A model generated the notes under the pieces. It made no database searches. It was not told the origin of the DNA and was given only the letters and a program-made list of their open reading frames with translations. Of a DNA stretch of 64,000 bases, positions 52,682 to 62,230 are shown piece after piece. The stretch lies in assembly GCA_965223305.1 (NCBI GenBank), contig CBDCWT010000066.1:158585-222584 (forward strand), in the 5' to 3' direction. Every line of letters begins with the position of its first letter. Position 1 is the stretch's first letter. Position numbers and translations under genes: made by a program. This DNA is from CBDCWT01 sp965223305 (GTDB taxonomy: Bacteria; Planctomycetota; Planctomycetia; Pirellulales; Pirellulaceae).

Positions 52682-55600
52682 CTACCGGCGGGTTTCGGCC
52701 AGGTCGCCTGCCCGGGATCGCCACCAGAAGTCGTCATCGAAGGCCTCTTGGTCCTCCAGCTCGTTGACCTCTTCAGGCTCGGGCTCGGTGACCTCGATGA
52801 CCGTCTCCTCAAATGCCGGGATGACCTCGATTTCGAACTGTGGTTCCTCCTCAACAGGCTCCTCCGGCACCTCTTCCAGCTCGACCACCTCCGGCTCGGG
52901 CGCGGGCAGCTCCGGCGGCTCCTCCTCGACGACTTCCTCAGCGACGGGGGCCTGCTCCAGCAACGGGACGACGTGAACGCCTGGTGTGCGGTGAGCCGGC
53001 AGCACACGGGTGTCGACGCAAGCAGCCACAAACATCTGCTTGACATGCTCGTGGCAGGTAAAGAAGAGCAGCTGGCGACCTTCGTTGGCGAAATCGCAGA
53101 GGATCCCAACAGCAGCCTCAGCTCGTTTTCGGTCTAGGTTCACGAGCACGTCATCCAGGACCATGGGCACGTTCACCCCGCGGCGCCCATAGGCGGCCAC
53201 CAGCGCCAACCGCAAGCTGAGAAACACCGCTTCGCGGGTCCCGCGGCTGAGCACATCGAGCGGCATCGGCTGTCCATCCTGATCGTCGACGCGTAGTTCG
53301 TTCTTCCCCAAGGGCGTCCAGATCCGGGCATAGCGGCCTTCTGTCAAACGCTCGAGATAAAGAGACGCTTCACCAAGCGTTTCCGGCTGACGTTCCACTT
53401 CGTAGTTTTCACGTATATCTTCCAGCAACTGCAAAGTGGCCGCCGAGGACCGATAGCGATCCGCAGCGGCGGTCAGCTTGGTATCAACGCAGCTCAGCTC
53501 GAACCGGGCTGTGGCGAGCCGACGGTCCTCGGTGAGGGCCTTCATTTCTTGGTTGATTTCACCATGCCGCTGGTGAAGCTGGGCCAAGTGCGTTTGGTAG
53601 TCGCGGAGCGCCACGCCCAGTGTTTTCGCCCGCCGCTTTAGTTCATCCAGTGTATGGTCCTCTATCTCGCTGCCGGCCTCCTCTGCCGAACAGTGCTCTC
53701 CGATCACCGCCTGAATCTGTAACGACAGTGAGCGGTGCTGCTTCTCGAGCTGGGCGTACTCGGCGAGCGTGGCGGCGCGCTGCCGGAGTTCCTCCTCGTC
53801 ACTTACCCGTGCTTCGGCGAAGAGCGACTCGCGGTTTCGTTCGAGCTGCCGGAGCTTCCTCAGGCCCCGCGACAGTTCTTGTTTCAGCTGTTTGTCCTCC
53901 CGCTGCAGCACTCGTCGCACCTGAGCCATCTCCCGCTGCCCGCTCAGCGCGGTAGCTAGTTGGCTCAACTGGATCTGTGGATCGGTGCTGGCCGCATTCA
54001 GTCCGATGTCGGCGGTCACTTGGTTCAGTCGCTCGACCAGCGCCGCCCGCTCCGCTGCCAGCTTCTCCAGCCGCGCAACCTGCTCGGTCAAGAGTGTTTC
54101 GATACGCGCATGCTCACGATGATGCACTGCCAGCTGCCGGACGTGTTTGGGCGTGAGCGTTTCGGGGAGGCCGCCGTCTCGTAAAGCCCGTTTCCAACGC
54201 CGGCGGGCGTCACGGAGCTCTTCGTCAGCGCCGGTCGCATGGCGCCCCGAACTCTGCTTTCGCTTTCTGGCATGCTGACGCTCCAATTGCAGCGGCGCCA
54301 TCTCTTCGAGTTCTTTCAATTCCTTCTCGGCTGTCGTCAAGCGCGAAGTAAAGGTACCCCGACCCTCTGGTAGCTCTTGATCGAGCTGGTCCCGCTCGCG
54401 GACCACGCCTTCAATCTCATCCTCGATTCGATCACGTCTCTCGAGACACTCCTCGAGTTCGTCTTGTCCAGTCCGTTCCAGAATCGCCTTCCACGCGACA
54501 GCTAGCGCGATGCAGATGCCACCCAATCCGGACGTACCCCAACATAGCTCGAGCGACATCGGCATGATTTTCCAGCCGAACATGCCGGTCAGGGCGAGCA
54601 CGAAACCGAACACAAACAGAATGCCAATCGCCGCCATCACGCGCACGTTCTGGAACTGATCGTCCAGGACCTCCTGGTACTCCTCGTCCAATTCACCGCG
54701 TTCGCGCTGCATTGCATCCAGACGATCGTCGATCTTCAAACGTCGCCGGAGCGCCTTGACGAGCCAGGCGGTGCCTTCCATGAGCTCGTCAAAATTCTCA
54801 ACGGAGCGGCCCTCGAGTTGGTCCTGCAGATTTGCGGTCGCGTCTTCGGCCTGCTGCCGGCTCTTTTTCTGAACCTTGCGGGCAATCGACCGCTTGTGGA
54901 CCGCCTCACGCAGTGCCTGAGCTGTCGGGTGAAGCTGCTGCAGCAATTGCTCGGTCACCGTGACCGGCGCCGCAACTTGAATCGCGTTGCCCGACAACGA
55001 CTTCTGATGCTGAAGCAGCTCACTCTCCAGCTCGCTGACCTCATTACCCACGTAACGTATTTCTTCGTCGAGCGAGGCGATCCAAGGACCGTGCTCGCAA
55101 ACCGCCTCGATGCGACAACTGTGGTCCCACAAAGCGCGGTTGATCGGCTGCGAAGTCAACTCGCGACGGATTTCTCGCCGCCGTTTGCGGCGCGGCAGCA
55201 GCTCCTCTTGTTGTTGTGAGATGCACAGATTGATCTCATCCAGTAGATCGAGACATCCTGCGGGCAGTTCTTCGGGATTGCCTATCGCCGCCAACTGAGA
55301 CTCGACTTCTTGTCGCTGAGCCCACGGTTCCCAGACCTGAACCGCGATCTCCACAGACTTGGACTCGCGGTCCGCCTGAGTGATGCGATCTTCGAACTGA
55401 GTGATTTCGGCGAGCAGCCCACGACGCTGCGTTGCCAGGTCAGACCAGCGTTCTGTCTGGCGCTGTAGCGAGTCGATTTCGTTTTGCAGGGTGTCCCGCT
55501 GCTTTTGCAGCTGCGACCACTCCGCAGATTGCTCGTCGGTCCAAATTGACTGGCAAACGCCGCGCAGCTGCCGCATGACCTCAACAAGCGAAACGCGGTC

Positions 55601-56074
55601 GACTCCGCTGGCCATGTTATAAAGTTGCTCGGCCGCCTGCGTGTCGTTCAACGTGGCCAATTCCTGAAGTTCGCGGATTCCCACCGCAAAGACATTGTTG
55701 AAGATCAACTCGTCGATCCCCGAAACCAGCACGTTGAGCAGATGTTGCCCCTGCCGGCTACCGTTGTCGGCCAGCACGACCAGTCGGCCGTCACCTTCAG
55801 GGTCCTTTTCCGACTCGCGGCGCTCAATCACAAAGCCACCGCTGTGATTCTCGACGCGCAACATCCCTCCGGGGACGCCGCCAAACACGGGTGGCAGGTA
55901 GACTCGCCGGCGTTCGGGCGAGAAGCCGTACAGCACGGCTCGGATGAACTGCATGAGGGTCGTCTTGCCCGCCTCGTTTGGTCCGTAAAACAGCGTGATT
56001 CCCGGCGAAAGTTCATCGACGGAAATCGTGTTCCAGACGCCAAAGCCGTCTATCCGAATGTCCGTAATCCTCAC
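52682..56074 (-). CDS. Rad50/YhaN-like ATPase with central membrane helices
   Basis: A 1130-residue SMC/Rad50-type ATPase. Walker A GPNEAGKT is at 31-38, the signature LSRGTREAVFLSLRLAL near 935-952 and Walker B VPMVLDDVLVNLD near 965-977. Long coiled coils (~190-470 and ~540-890) join the two halves. Instead of a Cys-x-x-Cys zinc hook the apex (~473-531) holds two membrane helices (MAAIGILFVFGFVLALTGMF and GLGGICIALAVAWKAI). A low-complexity Glu/Pro tail of about 85 residues closes the protein. GTG 56074 is the start, with GGAGG 9 nt upstream. It lies 34 bp after the SbcD/YhaO-like gene. Confidence 0.88.
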   Translation of the reverse strand: MRITDIRIDGFGVWNTISVDELSPGITLFYGPNEAGKTTLMQFIRAVLYGFSPERRRVYLPPVFGGVPGGMLRVENHSGGFVIERRESEKDPEGDGRLVVLADNGSRQGQHLLNVLVSGIDELIFNNVFAVGIRELQELATLNDTQAAEQLYNMASGVDRVSLVEVMRQLRGVCQSIWTDEQSAEWSQLQKQRDTLQNEIDSLQRQTERWSDLATQRRGLLAEITQFEDRITQADRESKSVEIAVQVWEPWAQRQEVESQLAAIGNPEELPAGCLDLLDEINLCISQQQEELLPRRKRRREIRRELTSQPINRALWDHSCRIEAVCEHGPWIASLDEEIRYVGNEVSELESELLQHQKSLSGNAIQVAAPVTVTEQLLQQLHPTAQALREAVHKRSIARKVQKKSRQQAEDATANLQDQLEGRSVENFDELMEGTAWLVKALRRRLKIDDRLDAMQRERGELDEEYQEVLDDQFQNVRVMAAIGILFVFGFVLALTGMFGWKIMPMSLELCWGTSGLGGICIALAVAWKAILERTGQDELEECLERRDRIEDEIEGVVRERDQLDQELPEGRGTFTSRLTTAEKELKELEEMAPLQLERQHARKRKQSSGRHATGADEELRDARRRWKRALRDGGLPETLTPKHVRQLAVHHREHARIETLLTEQVARLEKLAAERAALVERLNQVTADIGLNAASTDPQIQLSQLATALSGQREMAQVRRVLQREDKQLKQELSRGLRKLRQLERNRESLFAEARVSDEEELRQRAATLAEYAQLEKQHRSLSLQIQAVIGEHCSAEEAGSEIEDHTLDELKRRAKTLGVALRDYQTHLAQLHQRHGEINQEMKALTEDRRLATARFELSCVDTKLTAAADRYRSSAATLQLLEDIRENYEVERQPETLGEASLYLERLTEGRYARIWTPLGKNELRVDDQDGQPMPLDVLSRGTREAVFLSLRLALVAAYGRRGVNVPMVLDDVLVNLDRKRAEAAVGILCDFANEGRQLLFFTCHEHVKQMFVAACVDTRVLPAHRTPGVHVVPLLEQAPVAEEVVEEEPPELPAPEPEVVELEEVPEEPVEEEPQFEIEVIPAFEETVIEVTEPEPEEVNELEDQEAFDDDFWWRSRAGDLAETRR

Positions 56075-56108
56075 TTGGTTACCCTCCAGGTCGACACGTG
56101 CAACGAGT

Positions 56109-57320
56109 CTAGTCGTCACCTCGCAGCAGATCCGCGCCCATCAGCGCTGCAGCTCGCAGCAGACTCTGGCGGCTAGGACCATCACCAACCGACAAGGCCT
56201 GCGCTAGCTCTGACGGCATCTCCTTGGTCAGCGTTTGATCTAAACTGAGCACTTTCTGTGGGTCCGCTTCGTAGCTCTGCACGACGCGCAAATAGTCACC
56301 CAATATCGAGTCCTCCTCCGACCACTCAGGCGGCAGCATGTCCGCGGGCTCAAGTTCCAGCGCGACCGACCACAGCGGCGGCGCCGCTTCCGAGTACTCG
56401 CTCCTCAGCCAGCTCAGCATCTGCTCGCGGTCGTCCGCCTGGACAAACAAGCTGTCGAAGCGACTGTCGCCGGTGATCGTCCAGACGACCAGCATCGGCT
56501 TACCGATCTCGCTAGAGAGATGCTTGATCCTCGACTTCAGAATCTGGCGGGCCTCCTGGTGGGAAATGCCTAACGAAACCGGGATCCGTTCATGGCACCA
56601 GCGCACAGCATCGGTCGGCACCATGCGGATGCGAATCGAATGGTCGGGGTCGACCAAGCCCAAGGCACAACCATGGGAACCACTCTCCAGAGGAGATCGG
56701 CCCAGCGTGCTGCCCGGGCAGTGTGCCAGCGTCGGGGTCTCAAACGGCGTTGCGGCTGCCGTGCCCCCCAGCGCCCAGTAGTCGGCCGCTTCCCGTTCGC
56801 TCTGAATCTCCACCCGGCCGGGCAGTACCGCCAGCCGAAAACAGTCACTGGGCTCGCTTTGAAACTCAGCAGCTCGCAAGCGCCTACTGGACTGCCAGCT
56901 GCGGCCGACCAATTCCGCCAGCGGCTGGTCGCTGCGAAAATGCACGGTCCGTTCGGCAGTATCCGATGCAAAGAGCTTCACGTTCTCCGGCCACTCGACG
57001 GAGGCCACCAGACCACCGGCCAGATCCATCTCACTGGCCGACCAGTAAACGGCGATCTCCCGGTCGGCAAGTTGAGAAAACTGGTCTTGAAGAAAGGCGA
57101 TGGCCCGAGGCCCACTGCGGGTCGGATCAAACAGATCACCGGACAAGACGACAAAGTCGACATCCTCGCGAATCGCCGCCGCAAAGACAGCGGCCGCGCT
57201 GCTGTACGGGGCGTCGGCCAAGAGTTCGAGGACGCTGCCTGAAACGTCTGTCACGCCTCGCAAAGACTCATGCAGACGGAAGCCCGCTGCATGGAGAAAG
57301 CGGAACGATCGATCGGACAT
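56109..57320 (-). CDS. SbcD/Mre11/YhaO-like metallophosphoesterase, catalytically degenerate
   Basis: A 403-residue protein from ATG 57320. Its order of landmarks follows the SbcD/YhaO nuclease family, but most metal ligands are missing. D-x-H is AGFRLH (expected ADLHL), GNHD is WSASEMD, the later LHT is LPG, and GHVH is GGTA after the conserved DYWALG. Only GDLFD (motif II) is intact. It ends with a helical domain typical of the partner-binding half. It is co-transcribed with the Rad50/YhaN-like ATPase, so it probably serves as a structural partner rather than a nuclease. Confidence 0.78.
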   Translation of the reverse strand: MSDRSFRFLHAAGFRLHESLRGVTDVSGSVLELLADAPYSSAAAVFAAAIREDVDFVVLSGDLFDPTRSGPRAIAFLQDQFSQLADREIAVYWSASEMDLAGGLVASVEWPENVKLFASDTAERTVHFRSDQPLAELVGRSWQSSRRLRAAEFQSEPSDCFRLAVLPGRVEIQSEREAADYWALGGTAAATPFETPTLAHCPGSTLGRSPLESGSHGCALGLVDPDHSIRIRMVPTDAVRWCHERIPVSLGISHQEARQILKSRIKHLSSEIGKPMLVVWTITGDSRFDSLFVQADDREQMLSWLRSEYSEAAPPLWSVALELEPADMLPPEWSEEDSILGDYLRVVQSYEADPQKVLSLDQTLTKEMPSELAQALSVGDGPSRQSLLRAAALMGADLLRGDD

Positions 57321-57540
57321 AGAGCACCTCCCTGCGCTCCTGTAACCCAGGGGCGTTGCCAGCTCTTCGAGTTTTGCCAAAACAAGGTGGGCCTACCAGT
57401 TCATCGGACTGGCGCCGTCGGCGTAGCTTAGCAAGGAAGGGCAAGCGACGCTATGTCGATCGGACGCGGTCGATCGCATGGTGCTAGCAGCCTCACCGGA
57501 CGGTGTTGGCGCCCGGTTCTGTATCACCGGAGAACTCACC

Positions 57541-57567
57541 AGCGTAGCCGAACTCACCAGAGTTTGG
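57541..57567. repeat. Dispersed repeat, variant copy
   Basis: AGCGTAGCCGAACTCACCAG AGTTTGG, one base different from the copies at 27402 and 52620. Together with MITE copy 3 it fills the 57321-57816 gap; no gene is seen there. Confidence 0.75.
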
Positions 57568-57621
57568 TTTGGCCGACTACCGATCCGTCCAACTTCTGGC
57601 GAATTCGGCGACAAGAAATCC

Positions 57622-57804
57622 TTAACCCGGATTATTCATGAAGATCGTGGCGAGAGGTTGTAAGTACGTTCGTGGCAAGGAAGGCGAGCAATTCTTCCGC
57701 AGGCGTATTTGAAGCAATACGTCGAGGGAGAATTGTGAAGCATGACGAAGCCACGGATGGACTTACGACCTCGCAGCAGATCGCTCGTGAATAATTCGGG
57801 TTAA
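57622..57804. mobile_element. MITE-like element, copy 3
   Basis: About 183 bp. Both ends carry A in place of G at position 4 (TTAACCCG at the two ends), so the termini changed together. One extra T near 57710 (GTATTTGAA against GTATTGAA) and ATG to ACG break the internal 51-codon frame. It lies 12 bp beyond the stop of the uvrD-type gene. Confidence 0.82.
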
Positions 57805-57816
57805 CGGCTCCGTACG

Positions 57817-59823
57817 TCATTCGCCTGGCCGGCCCGTGCGCATATGCCGGGCTGGTGTTTTCCGCTTGGGCCGAGCAACAACGTTGTCCGCTCGGCCGAT
57901 CAGCTCGAACAGGAACCGACTGGGAATGGTCTCGCGTGACTTACCCCACTTGCGGCGGGTCAAAGCCATCGTGAGTGTCAAGTTCTCCTGTGCACGCGTC
58001 ACGCCGACATAGCACAAACGACGCTCTTCTTCGATCTCCCGCTCGTCGCCGTCAGCAAGGCGATGATGCGGGAGCAACCCCTCCTCGAGCCCTACCATGT
58101 AGACATTTGGAAATTCGAGTCCTTTGGCGCTGTGCAATGTCATCAGAGTGACCGCGTTGCGGTGGAGTTGTTTTTCTTTGTCGCGATCCAAGTCACGGCT
58201 GTCCAAGGTGACTTCGTCAAGAAAGCCGAGCAGATCGGACTGTGGTGACCTCGCCTCGTAGCTTGCCAGCGAGTTAACAACTTCTTCCACCGCCGCCCAG
58301 CGTGCTTCAAACTCATCGGCATCAACGCAGTTTCTACGCAGGTCATCCTCGTATCGAATTGCCATTAACAAATCGCCCAACATGGTGGTCGGAGACCCGG
58401 CGCCTGCGCGGTGCCGGAACTCCGAGACCAACGAATGAAATTTCGCGACCGCGTTAGCAGCAGGTCCTGCGGACTGCTGGCTGAAACGCTCGACCACCGG
58501 CCAGAGGCCGACCCCTTCATTCACCGCAGCCTGCATGAGTTTTTCGATGGTGGCCTTGCTGATCCCGCGGGGAGGCGTATTGATCACCCGTAGTAGGGAA
58601 ACCTCGTCCTGGGGGTTCACTAGTACTTTGAGGTAGGCTAGGACGTCGCGGACTTCCTTTCGATCAAAAAAAGACATTCCTCCGATCAGTACGTATGGAA
58701 GCTGTGTCCGGCGCATTTCCGCCTCAAAAGCTCTCGGCTGTTCGTTGGTCCGGAACAGCACGGCAAAGTCCCTCGGCTCCCAATCCCCCTGAGAGATTAG
58801 GCGCGAGATATCGGCCACCACGGCCTGAGCTTCGGTGGTTTCGTCCTTGAACTGCTCGATCCGCGGACGCTTCCCGCCCGCCCGCGCCGGGCGGAGCAGC
58901 TTGCCGTGTCGTGTCTTGTTGAAGGCGATCAACCGATTCGCCAACTCCAAAATTGCGGCAGTCGAGCGATAGTTGTCCTCGAGTCGCACGACTTTGGCAT
59001 CCGGCCAATCTCGAGTGAAACTCAAGATGTGCGCGACATCGGCTCCGCGCCAGGCATAGATGGCTTGGTCGTCATCACCAACAACGCAGAGGTTGCGGTG
59101 TGACTGAGCCAACCTTTTCACAATCCGGTACTGGCTGCCGTTCGTATCTTGATACTCGTCGACCAGCAGATGGTCGAAGCGGGCTGCCTCTTCCTCCAGG
59201 ACATCCGGGCAGCCTGTGAACAGTTCGACAGTGCACAGCAGTAGATCATCGAAGTCTACCGAGGCCCGGATCTTCAGTGTCGATTGATAGCGATCGTAGC
59301 CTGTCGCAGCGAGGTGTTCTTTATCCGTGCTCGCCATGGCAGCCGCAGCGGAGGGGGTCAAACTGTGGCTCTTCCAATGACTGATAAAGTAGAGCAGATC
59401 TCCCGGTCGCATTCTCTCGTTGGAAACCCGGATTTCGCGGAGGACGGTACGGGCAATGCTCTCCTGCTCCCGGCGGTCGACGATCGCGAAGCGTTCGGGG
59501 TACCCCAACCGCCCGATATGGCGGCGCAGGACCTGGACGCAATGCGAGTGGAAGGTCGAGATCGCGGGCCGCTGGCTCGGATCCTGTTTTCTTTGAGGAC
59601 CCTTCCACAGCTCGCTGATTCGCTGCTGCATCTCGGCAGCAGCCTTCTTGGTGAAAGTGACGGCCAAGATACGGTTGGGGGGCGTACCGTGGCGGATTAA
59701 GTTGGCGATCCGGTACGTGACCACTCGCGTCTTGCCGGTACCCGCTCCTGCTAAGACCATGAGCGGCCCGCGCAGCGTCTCCACCGCGTCCTGTTGCGCG
59801 ATGTTCAATCCTTTGAACTCCAT
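57817..59823 (-). CDS. UvrD/Rep/PcrA-type ATP-dependent DNA helicase
   Basis: A 668-residue superfamily I helicase that unwinds DNA 3' to 5' in repair and replication restart. Motifs: Q-motif region LNIAQQDAVE, motif I AGAGTGKTRVVTYRI, Ia AVTFTKKAAAEM, II VDEYQDTN, III GDDDQAIYAWRGAD, IV/V VVRLEDNYRST and TLHSAKGLEFPNVYMVG, VI RRLCYVGVTRAQENL. It is a little shorter than UvrD (~720), nearer Rep. Start ATG 59823. It is transcribed with the SMC-like locus direction but separated by a MITE. Confidence 0.94.
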   Translation of the reverse strand: MEFKGLNIAQQDAVETLRGPLMVLAGAGTGKTRVVTYRIANLIRHGTPPNRILAVTFTKKAAAEMQQRISELWKGPQRKQDPSQRPAISTFHSHCVQVLRRHIGRLGYPERFAIVDRREQESIARTVLREIRVSNERMRPGDLLYFISHWKSHSLTPSAAAAMASTDKEHLAATGYDRYQSTLKIRASVDFDDLLLCTVELFTGCPDVLEEEAARFDHLLVDEYQDTNGSQYRIVKRLAQSHRNLCVVGDDDQAIYAWRGADVAHILSFTRDWPDAKVVRLEDNYRSTAAILELANRLIAFNKTRHGKLLRPARAGGKRPRIEQFKDETTEAQAVVADISRLISQGDWEPRDFAVLFRTNEQPRAFEAEMRRTQLPYVLIGGMSFFDRKEVRDVLAYLKVLVNPQDEVSLLRVINTPPRGISKATIEKLMQAAVNEGVGLWPVVERFSQQSAGPAANAVAKFHSLVSEFRHRAGAGSPTTMLGDLLMAIRYEDDLRRNCVDADEFEARWAAVEEVVNSLASYEARSPQSDLLGFLDEVTLDSRDLDRDKEKQLHRNAVTLMTLHSAKGLEFPNVYMVGLEEGLLPHHRLADGDEREIEEERRLCYVGVTRAQENLTLTMALTRRKWGKSRETIPSRFLFELIGRADNVVARPKRKTPARHMRTGRPGE

Positions 59824-60011
59824 GGACTACCCTTATGCCTTACGAACTTCTCCCTGATGCCAGGCAACGATGTCGTCGACATTCTATGCCCTGAAGTTCA
59901 TCCTCGCGAGGCTTAAGGTGTGAACACGGTGGGACCGTCGATGTGGAAAGAGGGGGAGTCCGTTCCCCCTCGCCACACCATCCATTCCGACTCTCGTCCA
60001 CCTGGTTCAAC

Positions 60012-60408
60012 CTATTCCACGGACGAGCTTTCAGCAGCCTTGGCAGCTTGTTTGCGACGGTTCTTGCGGCGTTGCTTGGCCGCCGTCCGTTTCTTGTTGA
60101 CCGACGCAAGTTGCTCAGCCGTAAGTACCGCATCTACTTCTTTGTTGCGCGCCGTCTCCAGCTCGGCAATCTGTTGATGGAGCCTGTCGATCGCTTTCTG
60201 AACCCGGAGCCTGAATGCGATAGATCTCCATTCGCTGTTCCTGGGTCACCACTGCAGCAAAGTAGGCAGGCAAACGCCCACGCACGCGAGTCGCACCTGG
60301 CGGCTCCTTCGCCGGCTGCGTCTCCTGGCTGAAAGATGCCCTACCAACAACGAACGACGCTAACAGCACTGGCAATAACAGCAGCGACCACCGCGCTTTC
60401 CGACGCAT
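60012..60408 (-). pseudogene. Small exported protein, interrupted by a +1 frameshift
   Basis: It opens MRRKARWSLLLLPVLLASFV, a signal peptide, then GRLPAYFAAVVTQEQRMEIY, a pattern I know from short secreted planctomycete proteins of unknown role. The frame ends wrongly after RIQAP. One base less in the CCC at 60203-60205 restores PVQKAIDRLHQQIAELETAR, then VDAVLTAEQLASVNKKRTAA and a basic tail to TAG at 60012. So the gene is about 131 residues with one extra base. It is the first of nine such lesions in this region. Confidence 0.75.
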
Positions 60409-60445
60409 AACACGTCCTCCCCGAACAAAAAGTAACTAACAGACT

Positions 60446-60464
60446 CTGAGACCCTCGGTCTCAG
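60446..60464. other. Perfect hairpin in the 60409-60972 gap
   Basis: CTGAGACC CTC GGTCTCAG, an 8-bp stem with a 3-nt loop. The 564-bp gap separates two divergent genes and should hold their promoters. I recognised no gene or tRNA in it. Confidence 0.4.
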
Positions 60465-60972
60465 CTACCCCTAAGTCGAAAGTGCCTTTGAAACTCGTGC
60501 AGCTGCAGCCAGCAAACCGGTGCAGCTCGTTCGGGCAGAAGGAGGTTGCGACAGTTCAGAACTGCCGCCTTGGCATCACATTTCCAGCGCATCACGTTCC
60601 GTTGATGCTGCCGGCGTACTGATTTTTATCAATGCGTCTGGCAAACCGGGGGATCGAAAGTGCATCCAGCGAGAATGCACTGAGAGCGACGCGGGTGCTG
60701 GCTCGTGCCGTGGTGACCCGTGACCTTTCTGCTCCCGATGAATGCTGCCCTGTGCCCCTTTTTTGCCCCTCCAGGCTCTCGCAGTAAGCCTTCCACACCA
60801 ATCATTCGGCTCCAACCTCGATTCGTCAAGTTGCTGGTTGTCAATTTCGTGGTTTTGTCTTGCGTCCGCGGGAGACTAGCGGCGGCTCGTAGACCGCGGC
60901 GATGCCCGTGACACGAGCGGTGAATCCAGCAACAATTGGTGCTGTCACACAAGCACCAGGGAGGTGATTCGA

Positions 60973-62230
60973 GTGAGTTCAAATTCTGGCGCCGCCGAGG
61001 CTCAAGACGTTGTCCAGCTTCGCGGGGCACATTATCGATAGTCTGTTGCTGCCAAAAGTCCTGGACACGATCACTGCGGCGGGGGGAGCGTTCTCAATCC
61101 AAGAGGTCGTCATCGGCCAGACACGGCACGATCCCAGTTCGGCGGTGATCGAAGTCAGGGCTCCTTCCGAGCGTCAGCTGTCGGAGATCCTCGCCGCGAT
61201 CTCAGATCACGGCGCCGTTCCGATCGCTGACCGCGATTGCGAGCTGTTGGCAGCCGACATCCAGGGCACGTTCCCAGAGGGATTCTACAGCTCAACCAAC
61301 CAACGCACCGAGGTGGCGCTTGGGCGGTGAGTGGATTTCCGTCGATCGCCAAGAAATGGACTGCGCGATTGCGGTCGATCCACAAAAGAGAGCGGCGCGG
61401 TGCGTTTTCGATGACCGACGTGCGGGGCGGAGAACAAATCGTCGTCGGTCACCTGGGTGTCCGCGTTCACCCGGCACCACGAGTAAGCGAATGTCAAGGC
61501 TTTGAGTTCATGAAACAGCGCCGTTTCGACGGAAAAGCCTAAGGGTGTGGCAACCTCTCAGATCGCCAGAGACTTGCGGCAAGCGCGTGCAGACGGCGGC
61601 AAGATCTTGATAGTCGCGGGGCCAGCCATCGTCCATACCGGCAGCACAGAGTATCTTTCGGCGCTCGTCCGCGGTGGATTCGTCGACAAGCTGTTTGCGG
61701 GGAAATGCGTTGGCTGCGCACGACATCGAACGCTGTTTCTTCGGCACGAGCCTCGGCGTTCATCTGGAGAGTGGGGGCCATCATGGAGGCGGGCCATGAG
61801 CACCACTTGCGGGCCATCAACCGGATTCGCCGGCTAGGCGGTATCCGACCAGCAGTGGATCAGGGGGCCCTAACCGGCGGTATCATGTACGAATGCGTGA
61901 AACACGACGTCGACGTGCTCTTGGCCGGAAGTATTCGTGACGATGGGCCGCTCCCGGAGGTCATCACAGACGCGCTCGAGGCTCAGCGTCTGATGCGTGA
62001 GAAGGTTCAGGATGTGGCATTCTGCCTGATGATCGCAACGACCCTGCATTCCATCGCTGTGGGAAACCTATTGCCTGCCTGGGTCCATGTGGTCTGCGTC
62101 GATATCAATCCCTCGACCCGTGATCAAACTCAGCGATCGTGGTTCCTTCCAGACAGTGGGCCTGGTGACCGACGTGCAGCCGTTTCTTCGAGCGCTGGTC
62201 CACGAACTGGAGATCCCCGACCATGGCTAG
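60973..62230 (+). pseudogene. TIGR00300 (LOR/SDH, ornithine cyclodeaminase-type) gene with seven +1 frameshifts
   Basis: GTG 60973 follows a near-perfect GGGAGGTGAT. The reading frame is broken seven times, each by one extra base in a homopolymer, at 61024-61027, 61322-61324, 61405-61408, 61513-61515, 61703-61705, 61791-61793 and 62117-62119. Removing them gives a 416-residue protein to TAG 62230 with no internal stop. It includes GHIIDSLLLPKVLDTITAAG, GFYSSTNQRTEV, IVVGHLGVRV, GPAIVHTG and CLMIATTLHSIAVGNLLPA. The family forms the C-terminal half of the cyanobacterial enzyme AgrE, where it makes proline from ornithine. It overlaps the next gene by 8 bp. The frameshifts are more likely sequence errors than decay. 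Confidence 0.8.

Noticed and set aside
60973..62230. Programmed ribosomal frameshifting in the TIGR00300 gene
   Set aside because: Seven separate +1 events at ordinary short homopolymers, without slippery sites or stimulators, are not a programmed mechanism.
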